From Gemmatimonadota bacterium (lineage in GTDB: Bacteria > Gemmatimonadota > Gemmatimonadetes > Longimicrobiales > Longimicrobiaceae): DNA of 22,144 nucleotides. The position numbers and the translations under genes are program-made. The first letter of the stretch is position 1; every line of letters starts with the position of its first letter. Below the pieces are notes generated by a model. The model was not told the DNA's origin. It searched no databases and was given only the letters and a program-made list of their open reading frames with translations. The stretch is from positions 1-22,144 of the forward strand of contig JAHWJJ010000011.1 of NCBI GenBank assembly GCA_019348475.1, written 5' to 3'. Of the stretch, positions 6,965-12,879 are shown piece after piece.

Positions 6965-8115
6965 AGCCCCAGCCCCGGCGTGTCGGGCTCGCCGCCCTCG
7001 TTCCCGATCTTCTCCAGCGCGCCCATCAGTAGCGCGTAGTCCGTCAGCCGATCCGGCACCGCGCCCAGATGCTCGTGGGCGAACTGCATGGGGTCCACGC
7101 CGCGCTCCTGGGCCGCGTGCTCGAAGCGCAGCCGCGCGTTGCGCAGCGGCCCGTCCTCCTGCGTGACGGTGAGGTTGTACTCGTCCCGCTCCGCCTCCTC
7201 GCGCATCTGCCGCGCGCGCCGCGCCTGGTTGGCGGGGGGGCGGGTCCCCGCCTCCACGGGGATGGACTCGCGCTGCTGCACGGGCTCCGGTACGCGGGCA
7301 GCGCGGGGCTCGCCTGCGCCGATGGACAGCCCTTGGGGACCTTCCTGCGGGGGGAGCACGTCGCGCGCGGCCTGCTGGTCGGACGCGATCACCCGGAACT
7401 CCGCCTCGATCCCCTCCTTCAGCGCCAGCGACTCCGCCGTGCGGAGGGAGGGTACGGTCTTGCGCGCCAGCCGCCCGTACGCGCGGGTCAGGGCCGTCGA
7501 TCCCGGCCGCGCCTTGCCCACGGGGTCCTTGCTGGGGTCGTTCGGCGCGAAGTTGCACTCCGCCCGCACGGCACTCTCGCCGGCGAGCACCGCGAACACC
7601 TCGTACGCGGCGGTGGCGAAGTCCGGCACCGCGTAGTGCGCGCGCCGCTCGTCTGCGTGCTGCGCCATCCGCACCAGCCGCAGCGCATCCTCGCGCATGT
7701 CATCGTCGCCGAACTCCTTGGCGTCCTGCAGCATCCGCTTCGCCTGCTCGCGAAGCTCCTTGATGTACGGCGCCGCGATGTTGATGGGCGCGGGCAGTTC
7801 CACCAGGTTCGGCAGGGCGTTCAGCTTGCGCTGGTAGAACTCCGCCTTCAGGTAGGCGCGGTCGTTCAGGATGTCGAGATCGGTAGCGGGATCGGCGTCG
7901 TATAGCTCGCACATCCGCGCGATCATCCACCGCGTCTCGTCGCTCATGTTGTCGCCGCGCACGCTGCCCCACTTCTGGCCGCGCAGCGCCTTCATGACCT
8001 GGTTGCGCTCCTTCTGCACGGCGACGGCCGTGGCGCCCTGGCGGCGGATCGCCTCCACCTCCGCCTGCGCCGCCGGCGCCAGCGCGGTGCCGCCGGCCTG
8101 CTGGTTCTGCTCCAT
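6961..8115 (-). CDS. Putative RecT/SSAP-like annealing protein
   Basis: A 384-aa protein (ATG 8115; GTG 8127 is a possible alternative start four codons upstream). It looks like a single-strand annealing protein: residues about 55-100 show the 'ARMCELYDADPATDLDIL..RAYLKAEFY' layout, comparable to the 'cryYGLdP..' region of RecT-like proteins, and about 195-225 has GSTALTRAYGRLARKTVP, like the conserved 'tRA.rRAlr.a.P' helix of that group. The C-terminal third (about 245-330) is Pro/Ala/Arg-rich and probably flexible, ending in a helical tail. It would anneal single-stranded DNA made by the neighbouring Mre11/Rad50 nuclease. Family membership is inferred from pattern and context, not proven. 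Confidence 0.5.
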   Translation of the reverse strand: MEQNQQAGGTALAPAAQAEVEAIRRQGATAVAVQKERNQVMKALRGQKWGSVRGDNMSDETRWMIARMCELYDADPATDLDILNDRAYLKAEFYQRKLNALPNLVELPAPINIAAPYIKELREQAKRMLQDAKEFGDDDMREDALRLVRMAQHADERRAHYAVPDFATAAYEVFAVLAGESAVRAECNFAPNDPSKDPVGKARPGSTALTRAYGRLARKTVPSLRTAESLALKEGIEAEFRVIASDQQAARDVLPPQEGPQGLSIGAGEPRAARVPEPVQQRESIPVEAGTRPPANQARRARQMREEAERDEYNLTVTQEDGPLRNARLRFEHAAQERGVDPMQFAHEHLGAVPDRLTDYALLMGALEKIGNEGGEPDTPGLGL

Positions 8116-8239
8116 TGATTTTTCCACTCCGCGGGACGTATGTTGACGGCAGGAGGCGCCGCGGTCCCATCGCGTCGCTTACCGGATGACTCTTTCACGC
8201 GGGGTCGCATCTGTCGGGATGCGGCCCCGCGGTCGTTCG
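8116..8239. other. Intergenic gap splitting the early operon
   Basis: This 124-nt non-coding gap is the only sizeable break in the otherwise overlapping minus-strand operon. It contains the hairpin annotated at 8198-8231 and, nearer the annealing-protein gene, an AT-rich patch (cattgatttttcc at about 8113-8125) that includes that gene's start. GGAG lies 11 nt before ATG 8115. No clear promoter hexamers are seen; a separate promoter for the recombination genes is possible. Confidence 0.5.
8198..8231 (-). terminator. Strong GC hairpin, terminator or attenuator candidate
   Basis: Arms cgcggggtcgcatc (8198-8211) and gatgcggccccgcg (8218-8231) pair over 14 bp with one G-T wobble and a 6-nt loop. 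It lies 9 nt past the stop of the 66-aa gene that ends at 8240 and before the annealing-protein gene. No U-tract follows on either strand, so it is not a textbook Rho-independent terminator; it could instead attenuate, stabilise or process the mRNA. Confidence 0.5.
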
Positions 8240-8440
8240 TTACCGCTGCAACACCAGCATTTCCGGGGTGAGCGCCGTGGGGGTGTACACCGGGGTTGGA
8301 AGCGCGGCATACCGCACTGCCTCGCCGGTCGTAAGCACCACCAGCACGCCCTCGACCGCCAAGGGGTCCGCGTCGATTTCGGCGGTCCGCACCATCGGGT
8401 GCTTGCGCAGCGCGTCGAGCAGCAATCGCAGGCTGGTCAT
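8240..8440 (-). CDS. Small phage protein, unknown function
   Basis: A 66-aa acidic protein with ATG at 8440 in a TGATG overlap with the previous stop; GAGGT lies 8 nt upstream. It predicts as helix (LRLLLDALRKH), strands (TAEIDAD, GVLVVLTTGEAVRYAAL) and a Pro/Thr-rich end, so a small folded alpha/beta domain is likely. No family recognised. It is the last gene before the hairpin-containing gap. Confidence 0.6.
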   Translation of the reverse strand: MTSLRLLLDALRKHPMVRTAEIDADPLAVEGVLVVLTTGEAVRYAALPTPVYTPTALTPEMLVLQR

Positions 8441-8751
8441 CAGCAGACCTCGAAATCCCAGCCCGCGTCCCAGCGGTACTTCAACATGTCGTTACTGCTG
8501 GTGCGGTCCTGCTCTGGCCGGATGAAGGGGTTCGCGTCGCGCCCCCGGCCCGTGCGTCGCGCCGCGCGGCCCATCGCGTACGCCTGTTGGTCGGTCGTGG
8601 GGCGCGGCCGGCGCTCCCGTGGGGGCCGCGCCCGCTTCACCTGCTCCGGCACCGCCTCCAGCTGTTCAGCCTTCGCGAGAACGGTGTCCGTATCTGGCTT
8701 GCGCTCGCTCCTTGCCCACAGGTTGATCGCGCGCACGCTGCGGTCTTTCAT
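8440..8751 (-). CDS. Basic small phage protein, unknown function
   Basis: A 103-aa Arg-rich protein with ATG at 8751 and a weak GGGA ribosome site; its TGA overlaps the next ATG. The N-terminal half (KDRSVRAINLWARSERK, then a Glu-rich helix) is followed by a strongly basic stretch (RARPPRERRPRP) and a C-terminus rich in aromatic and Asp residues. Basic charge suggests nucleic-acid contact, but no motif is identified. Confidence 0.5.
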   Translation of the reverse strand: MKDRSVRAINLWARSERKPDTDTVLAKAEQLEAVPEQVKRARPPRERRPRPTTDQQAYAMGRAARRTGRGRDANPFIRPEQDRTSSNDMLKYRWDAGWDFEVC

Positions 8752-8766
8752 CGGTTCGTCCCGTTC

Positions 8767-9024
8767 TCAGCGGGCGAGGAGCGCGGGCGAGATACGCTCC
8801 GCGCGGAAGTGCGGCATCACCACCGTATCCACCGTCGCCACCGCGCCGCGGTCGGTCGCCTTCGCGATCTCGCGATACAGCAGCGGCTCGTCCCCGAAGT
8901 CCACGTAGACCGGCACCCGTCCGTCGTCCGGCGTGACCCTGTACATGCGGCAGGGCTTCACGGCGTCGGCCAGGTCGGTGAACGTCTCGGCCAGGAACGT
9001 GAACAGCGCGTAGAGGCGGTGCAT
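8767..9024 (-). CDS. Small phage protein, unknown function
   Basis: An 85-aa protein; the ATG at 9024 is chosen because GGAGGAG lies 5 nt upstream and it follows the previous stop by 2 nt. It begins with an amphipathic helix (MHRLYALFTFLAETFTDLAD) and continues with strands around RMYRVTPDDGRVPVYVDFG, then a helix LLYREIAKATD and a final strand. Not a convincing transmembrane segment. No family recognised; function unknown. Confidence 0.6.
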   Translation of the reverse strand: MHRLYALFTFLAETFTDLADAVKPCRMYRVTPDDGRVPVYVDFGDEPLLYREIAKATDRGAVATVDTVVMPHFRAERISPALLAR

Positions 9025-9026
9025 GG

Positions 9027-9494
9027 TCACTCCTCCGGTCGGAAGTCGATGCGGATGCCGTGGCGGGCGAAGATCGGGGTGAGCATCCTGATCTTCTCCT
9101 CGTCGGTGGTCGAGAAATCGTCGTTGATCCGCATGGCGCGGTCTGCGTCCGGGTGCAGGATGTTCACGAAGAACGGGACTTCGGCATCCTCCACCCCCGG
9201 CTCGGGCATCTGCAGCTCCGGGCGCGCCCACGGGTAGTCGGGCAGGTCCAGCAGCGTAAGGGCGTCCAGGTCGCTCGGCTGGGCGTGGTCCTGGAGAGCC
9301 TCCTTTGGCACGCCGCGGTCGCGCAGGTCCAGCCCCAGGCAGCAGAAGGCCGGTCCCTCCCACGAGCACAGCGCCGCTTCGCCGGTGTACGCGGCGCGCT
9401 CCTCCGCAGTAGCCCCCTTCCGCGCGCGCAGCCACTCGCTCCCGCGGATCACCAGCACGCGCTCGGCGGCCGGCGCTGTCGTCGTCTCAGCCAT
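9027..9494 (-). CDS. Phage CCLG-motif protein, unknown function
   Basis: A 155-aa protein with ATG at 9494, GGAGGG 8 nt upstream and an 8-nt overlap with the VRR-NUC gene. It has the layout of a widespread but uncharacterised phage protein type: W..AL/WLRARKG near the start, the FCCLGLDLRDRG block (50-61), and later INDDFSTTDEEK (123-134) followed by a helix and strand end. The paired Cys and the 'NDD..' segment are the recurrent landmarks I recall in such proteins. No enzymatic activity is known to me. Early-operon position suggests a role after infection or induction. Confidence 0.65.
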   Translation of the reverse strand: MAETTTAPAAERVLVIRGSEWLRARKGATAEERAAYTGEAALCSWEGPAFCCLGLDLRDRGVPKEALQDHAQPSDLDALTLLDLPDYPWARPELQMPEPGVEDAEVPFFVNILHPDADRAMRINDDFSTTDEEKIRMLTPIFARHGIRIDFRPEE

Positions 9495-10089
9495 TCCTTG
9501 AACCCTCCTGCGTGAGGTAGTCCCGTAGCAGCTTCACCGCCTCGTTCGCCGTGTAGCAGACCGCGACGCGGTTCCCGTGCGCCGCCAACATCCCGTGCCA
9601 CCGCTGCTGGTCCGGCGTGCACCGCGTGGGCTCCAGCACCACGCCCTTCGTCTTCGTCGCCCGCGGCCGCAACCGCTTCATTTCGATGTAGAGCGAGAAC
9701 CAGCCGCCGCGGGCGACCGGCAGGTGCAGGTCGGGAACGCCGGGCTCCATCCCCTCCTCGCGCCGGAAAGCGTTCTTCCCCGCATGCGCCATCCGCGCGA
9801 AGTTCGGAATGGCGTGAAGCAGCGCCAGTTCGGGGAACGCTTCCACGTTCGCCTTCGCCCAGCGGATCACCTCGACCTGGATGTCGTGCTCCGAGGGCAC
9901 CGCCGCGGTGGCCGCGGCTTTGGGCTCCGCGGCGGGCCCGAGCGCGGGCATGGATGATGGGAACAGCCGGGGAAGCGGTGCCCCCTCAACATCGGCGATC
10001 CTGCGCAGCAGGACCGGCCGCAGACCCTCGTTCTTGGGGTCGTCGGCCATTGCGCGCAGGCGCTCCAGGGGGAGGGCGCGGAAGTCCAT
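9487..10089 (-). CDS. VRR-NUC domain nuclease
   Basis: A 200-aa protein whose C-terminal two thirds match VRR-NUC, a PD-(D/E)XK-type nuclease domain. Visible pieces: SEHDIQVEVIRWA (about 66-78, first acidic helix), PNFARM/AHAGK, GMEPGVPDLHLP (113-124, catalytic Asp120), WFSLYIEMKR (130-139, Glu136 and Lys138), TPDQQRW (158-164) and GNRVAVCYTANEA. Residues 1-60 are a variable extension. VRR-NUC proteins in phages act as structure-specific (for example junction- or flap-cleaving) nucleases in recombination or replication. The ATG at 10089 overlaps the upstream TGA (TGATG) with a G-rich ribosome site. Part of the early operon with the recombination genes. Confidence 0.88.
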   Translation of the reverse strand: MDFRALPLERLRAMADDPKNEGLRPVLLRRIADVEGAPLPRLFPSSMPALGPAAEPKAAATAAVPSEHDIQVEVIRWAKANVEAFPELALLHAIPNFARMAHAGKNAFRREEGMEPGVPDLHLPVARGGWFSLYIEMKRLRPRATKTKGVVLEPTRCTPDQQRWHGMLAAHGNRVAVCYTANEAVKLLRDYLTQEGSRNG

Positions 10090-10271
10090 CAGTCCCCCCT
10101 CCGCTCCCGCTCCGCGCGCACGTACGCGTGCAGCTCGCACAGGGGCTCGTGGAGGCACGCGTATGCCGCCCCGCACCACTCCAGCTCGTAGATCGACGGC
10201 CGGCGCGTCCGCTCGCGCAGCTGCGCCACGGCGCGCTCCACCTTCGCGTGCTCCTGCTCCGCGGTGCGCAT
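10089..10271 (-). CDS. Small helical phage protein, unknown
   Basis: A 60-aa, highly charged helical protein (RTAEQEHAKVERAVAQLRER, then a Cys-containing middle and an Arg/Glu end). ATG at 10271 comes 3 nt after the previous stop; the TGA overlaps the VRR-NUC start. Three Cys (EWCGAAYACLHEPLCEL) are spaced too widely for a standard zinc motif. No family recognised. Coupling to the nuclease gene is the main support. Confidence 0.55.
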   Translation of the reverse strand: MRTAEQEHAKVERAVAQLRERTRRPSIYELEWCGAAYACLHEPLCELHAYVRAERERRGD

Positions 10272-10274
10272 CGC

Positions 10275-10514
10275 TCAGCCCTCCGCGGCGTAGATGGGCT
10301 CGCCCGCGCGCAGCTTCTCCTTCAGGCGGCGGTACTCGTCCACCACCTCGCTCCAGTCCATCGACCGCAGCAGCTGCGCGGGCGGATCCACGTCCCGCAG
10401 GTCCGCCACGAAGTTCAGCGCCGCCTTCTCGGTGACGGTGATCCGCATCGAGAACGGCTCCGAATACGGCTCTCTCCCCTCGGTTTCAGAAGAACCTTGC
10501 GCCACCGTCTGCAT
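10275..10514 (-). CDS. First gene of early operon, unknown function
   Basis: A 79-aa protein. I chose ATG 10514 because AAGGA stands 8 nt upstream; a GTA-flanked ATG at 10547 would place the start inside the palindrome and is less likely. The N-terminal 25 residues are polar; the rest is RITVTEKAALNFVADLRD, then LLRSMDWSEVVDEYRRLKEKL, helical and acidic. As the first gene from the divergent control region it is in the place where phages put antirepressors or early regulators, but no HTH is visible. Confidence 0.6.
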   Translation of the reverse strand: MQTVAQGSSETEGREPYSEPFSMRITVTEKAALNFVADLRDVDPPAQLLRSMDWSEVVDEYRRLKEKLRAGEPIYAAEG

Positions 10515-10535
10515 GAGCCCTATCCTTCGTCGCGT

Positions 10536-10549
10536 GGATGTATACATCC
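10536..10549. promoter_or_regulatory. 14-bp perfect palindrome, operator candidate
   Basis: ggatgtatacatcc is its own reverse complement. It sits about 22 nt upstream of the first early gene and overlaps the proposed leftward -10 (TATACA). Its sequence differs from the 19-bp sites on the other side of the region, so it may bind a different regulator, such as the second HTH protein at 13938-14273. Confidence 0.5.
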
Positions 10550-10585
10550 GGCGGATGCCGTGTATGCTTGCGCGTCACGATGGAA

Positions 10586-10608
10586 ACGGTAACGCTCAGG
10601 GTTACCGT
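10586..10608. promoter_or_regulatory. Operator-like inverted repeat, site 1
   Basis: Perfect 8-bp arms ACGGTAAC and GTTACCGT with a 7-nt spacer; core GGTAACGCTCAGGGTTACC at 10588-10606. It covers the proposed -10 of the repressor promoter, as expected of an autoregulated phage repressor. A second related copy lies 33 bp away centre to centre. Confidence 0.6.
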
Positions 10609-10620
10609 TGTCAAGGATCA

Positions 10621-10639
10621 GGTAACGTTGAGCGCTACC
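10621..10639. promoter_or_regulatory. Operator-like inverted repeat, site 2
   Basis: GGTAACGTTGAGCGCTACC has arms matching at 5 of 6 positions. Its reverse complement agrees with site 1 at 16 of 19 bases, so the two are copies in opposite orientation. It overlaps the proposed TTG start of the repressor gene at 10628. Confidence 0.55.
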
Positions 10640-11149
10640 AGCTTCGACATCTCGACCTTTGGCGGGCGCCTTTCATACCTGCGAGCCCTCCGGACGAAAG
10701 CGGAGGGTCGGTCGCTCGCCTGGCTGGCAGGACAAGTCGGCGTGCACCCGGTCACAGCGAAAAAGTGGTCCTCGTCCGCGGCGTCCGACTTTCCCGCGGG
10801 AGAACACTTCGACGCTATATGCACGGCCCTGAACGCGGAGCCTGCATTTCTCAGGTACGGCGTGGGCCCTCCGCGCGTGTGGGCGCCAGGTACGACCTAC
10901 TCCGATTTCGAGGCGCTGGAGAATGAGATTTCCAACGATATGGCTGGGTTTCCGGTGGCTAGTGTTGCGGCGGAAATGGTCAGGAGAGCGGTGTTGATGG
11001 GCTGGGGCAGGCCGCAGATGCGCAAGGTCTACGAGCGAATCGACGAGATGATACTCCAAATGTGTACGGGGGAAGATGCACACGGCCACACCAACGATCC
11101 CACTGGTCAGCCAGAGTCGCAGCCGGGCCGAAGCGGCGACGCTTCTTGA
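10628..11149 (+). CDS. XRE-type phage repressor without protease domain
   Basis: A 173-aa regulator if it starts at TTG 10628 (AAGGA 10 nt and AGG 5 nt upstream); an ATG at 10580 adds 16 residues but has no ribosome site and would put both operator-like repeats inside the gene. The TTG start leaves about 11 residues before FGGRLSYLRALR, normal for XRE proteins. The helix-turn-helix is SLAWLAGQVGVHPVTAKKW, followed by FDAICTALNAEPAFLRYG. The C-terminal half (LENEISNDMAG, then MVRRAVLMGWGRPQMRKVYERI) is helical; no Ser/Lys LexA-type self-cleavage domain is seen, so induction may need another factor. It overlaps the TPR gene by 74 nt, suggesting coupled expression. Confidence 0.75.
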   Translation: MSATSFDISTFGGRLSYLRALRTKAEGRSLAWLAGQVGVHPVTAKKWSSSAASDFPAGEHFDAICTALNAEPAFLRYGVGPPRVWAPGTTYSDFEALENEISNDMAGFPVASVAAEMVRRAVLMGWGRPQMRKVYERIDEMILQMCTGEDAHGHTNDPTGQPESQPGRSGDAS

Positions 11150-12473
11150 TCTCGTTAGAAGTGCCGCCCTGGCGGCGCCTGTGTTGGTGGGACGGGTCGG
11201 AATCGCCGCCCTGACGGCAGCGGACTTTCTTGTGCTGCGGAGGCGGTTGCGGTACGAGTTTCGTCGGGTGCGCAACGCGAAGGCTTGTGCCTGCTCGGTG
11301 ACCCCCGGCAAGCGCTTGGGTTGGCCGCGCCTTGAAGTCCGGAGTGACCTCCCACCGACCGTGCAGCAGTTCTACGAACTTCGATTCGTAGCGCTGCGAC
11401 TTTCGCCCTTTCACCTGCGCGGCGCCCGCGAAGTTCACGAGGCATTCGCGCTGCTCGCGCTGTTTCCCCGCGCCGAGTTGGCCCGCCGGGGACGGCATGC
11501 GGTCGGTGCACAGAAACGCCTGCTCGTCCGGTCTCTTGGGCTCACGTGGGGAACGGACGAGCTACCCGCGTTGGGAGCGGTGGCCCGCGCGGCCGGGCGA
11601 CGCTTGGCCGCTCAGGCGGCATCGGAATCACTTTCGCCGCTTGAATGCTACAAAGAAGGTGTCCGGTGCCGCAGAGCGGGCGAGTATGAGTCGGCGTTGA
11701 GGTGGTTTGCCAGGGCAGGCGAGCGTGGTGCGGCGATAGGGGCGTGGGACGTTGCGGCCAAAGCGAAGTTGGGGTGCGGTCGGGTCTTCTGGCAGCGCGG
11801 CGATATTCTTACCGCTACGCTCGCCTACAGGGCCGCCGCAGGACTGGCACGCGACCGCGCCGTCCCCGAGGCGGAGGCCTCCGCGTGCCATACGTTGATG
11901 GTGCTCTCCGCTCTGAATTGCGACGTGGCGGGGGTGAGCCATTTTGCTAAGCAGGCGCTGGATGCCTACGGGCCAACGCACCCGAACCTCCTGTCTTTAG
12001 CCTCTGACTTGGCTACTTTCTGGATGGACACGGCGCAGAGCCACAGGGCGCTCCCGGTTTTGAAGGCCCTCGTAGCGCGCGGACTACCGACACCGCGCGC
12101 GCAGATGATTGCCGCGTCCAACCTCGCCTTGTGCGCAGCGCGAGCTGGCGAGGGGGGGGTTAGCAAGGAAGCGTTCTGCCGCGCGTACGAATTGGCGACG
12201 CGGGCGACGGTGTTGGACAGCGTCGCAAGCGCGCTGCTCTCGCTCGCGGAGACCGCGTCAGTATGGGGTGATGCAGCACGGGCGTGCGAGATGTTGGCGT
12301 TGGCGGAAACTGTTGCCCGTTCGCGGGACGAACGGGCTGAATTGGCTCGCGCTAGCCAGTTGCGCGAGCCAATTCAGCGGGGCTCCCTCCCCACCTCGCC
12401 CGACCACGGTGATGTCGAGCCGTGGGGCGCCGACGCCGACCTGTGCGACCGGCTGGTAGCGGCGTTGCGTTAG
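11076..12473 (+). CDS. TPR-repeat protein coupled to the repressor
   Basis: A 465-aa cytoplasmic protein (no signal peptide) starting at ATG 11076 just after GGGGGAAG, overlapping the repressor by 74 nt in another frame. Residues about 18-180 are a helical, Arg-rich unrecognised domain. From about 186 to 415 the sequence is a TPR-like superhelix: ECYKEGVRCRRAGEYESALRW, KLGCGRVFWQRGDILTATLAY, further paired helices with FAKQALDAYG, MIAASNLALCAARAGE and LSLAETASVWGDAARACEML. The tail (430-465) is acidic. TPR superhelices bind peptides or protein partners; next to a repressor, a role as a modulator (as in peptide-binding Rap/AimR-type proteins) is conceivable but unproven. Its 3' end holds two strong inverted repeats. 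Confidence 0.75.
   Translation: MHTATPTIPLVSQSRSRAEAATLLDLVRSAALAAPVLVGRVGIAALTAADFLVLRRRLRYEFRRVRNAKACACSVTPGKRLGWPRLEVRSDLPPTVQQFYELRFVALRLSPFHLRGAREVHEAFALLALFPRAELARRGRHAVGAQKRLLVRSLGLTWGTDELPALGAVARAAGRRLAAQAASESLSPLECYKEGVRCRRAGEYESALRWFARAGERGAAIGAWDVAAKAKLGCGRVFWQRGDILTATLAYRAAAGLARDRAVPEAEASACHTLMVLSALNCDVAGVSHFAKQALDAYGPTHPNLLSLASDLATFWMDTAQSHRALPVLKALVARGLPTPRAQMIAASNLALCAARAGEGGVSKEAFCRAYELATRATVLDSVASALLSLAETASVWGDAARACEMLALAETVARSRDERAELARASQLREPIQRGSLPTSPDHGDVEPWGADADLCDRLVAALR
12316..12336. repeat. Inverted repeat with 5-nt loop inside TPR gene
   Basis: Arms CCCGTTCG (12316-12323) and CGAACGGG (12329-12336) pair perfectly over 8 bp around the loop CGGGA. It abuts the larger inverted repeat that begins at 12336, so the two form a tandem pair in the last part of the TPR coding sequence. 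Confidence 0.7.
12336..12378 (-). repeat. 16-bp perfect inverted repeat; possible terminator
   Basis: Arms GCTGAATTGGCTCGCG (12336-12351) and CGCGAGCCAATTCAGC (12363-12378) are exact reverse complements around an 11-nt loop. It lies within TPR codons 421-434 and, for the opposing lipopeptide transcript, 92 nt past that gene's stop, where a terminator would be expected. No U-run follows on either strand. Confidence 0.75.
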
Positions 12474-12688
12474 CTCCCCTCGCACGTCCTTCCGCCGGAG
12501 CCGCCGATGTAGCCGCCGCGGCAGGTGCCTGTTGAGTCGGTGGTGGTTGTGGTTGTGGTGACGCTGTCCGTCGTGAACGACGCCGACCCGGGCTCCGCCG
12601 CGGGCGTGGTGGGCTCCGCGGTAGAGCAGCCGCCGAGCAGTGCGGCGATGGTGGCGGCGGCGAGCATGGTGCTGGTGCGGTTGGTCAT
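12470..12688 (-). CDS. Small lipoprotein with Cys-bounded C-terminal loop
   Basis: A 72-aa precursor with ATG at 12688 and GGGAGG 8 nt upstream. A lipoprotein signal peptide (NRTSTMLAAATIAALLGG) ends in the lipobox LLGGC, giving Cys21 as the lipidated residue. The mature part has a Pro/Ala/Glu spacer, a run of seven Thr (44-50), and a C-terminal Gly-rich segment CRGGYIGGSGGRTC (Cys56 to Cys69) that could close a 14-residue disulfide loop. It converges on the TPR gene, the two stops overlapping by 4 nt. It could be an exported peptide or signal precursor, an exclusion lipoprotein, or simply a small outer-membrane lipoprotein; function is unknown. Confidence 0.75.
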   Translation of the reverse strand: MTNRTSTMLAAATIAALLGGCSTAEPTTPAAEPGSASFTTDSVTTTTTTTDSTGTCRGGYIGGSGGRTCEGS

Positions 12689-12879
12689 GGTGTTTTCCTC
12701 CCGATGGGGGGTCGTGGGAAAGTGGCGGCGAACCGCCGTGCCCCGGAAGGGTTGCGGGGTGGATGGCCGCTGCTCCGGGGCAGATGGCTTTCAGCGGCTG
12801 GGGGTGTGGCTAGTTTACGCCATATACGCCCGTCGCGCTAGAGTATTGCATCAGCTGTAACGTTCGGCCGGAAAGGCAC
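12689..12879. other. Divergent intergenic region of the envelope genes
   Basis: A 191-nt gap between the leftward lipopeptide gene and the rightward lipoprotein gene. The part nearest the lipopeptide has small hairpins such as GGCGG-CGAA-CCGCC (12724-12737). Around 12811-12860 it becomes AT-richer; rightward TTTACG (12814) and TAGAGT (12839) are 19 nt apart, and leftward TATATG/TAAACT elements are possible -10 boxes. Promoters for both directions probably lie there but cannot be fixed by eye. Confidence 0.4.

Larger units (their letters stand above)
10515..10627. promoter_or_regulatory. Divergent immunity control region
   Basis: The early operon leaves leftward and the repressor rightward from here. 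Leftward, TATACA inside the palindrome could be a -10 giving a leader of about 20 nt before AAGGA and ATG 10514. Rightward, TTGCGC (10568-10573) and TAACGC (10590-10595, 16-nt spacing) form a fair -35/-10 pair whose -10 lies inside the first 19-bp operator-like site. Promoters are proposed by eye only. Confidence 0.45.

Noticed and set aside
11076..12473. True AimR-type arbitrium receptor
   Set aside because: No HTH is fused to the TPR part and no AimP-like short peptide gene follows in the same direction; only a general analogy is kept as a finding.
12539..12561. Phase-variable simple repeat in the lipopeptide gene
   Set aside because: The unit is a hexamer, so gain or loss keeps the frame and would not switch expression; the tract is also short and imperfect.
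12850..12866. Third copy of the 19-bp operator (TGTAACGTTCGGC)
   Set aside because: Only one half resembles the site; the expected GTTACC second arm is missing, and 8-base matches are expected by chance in 22 kb.
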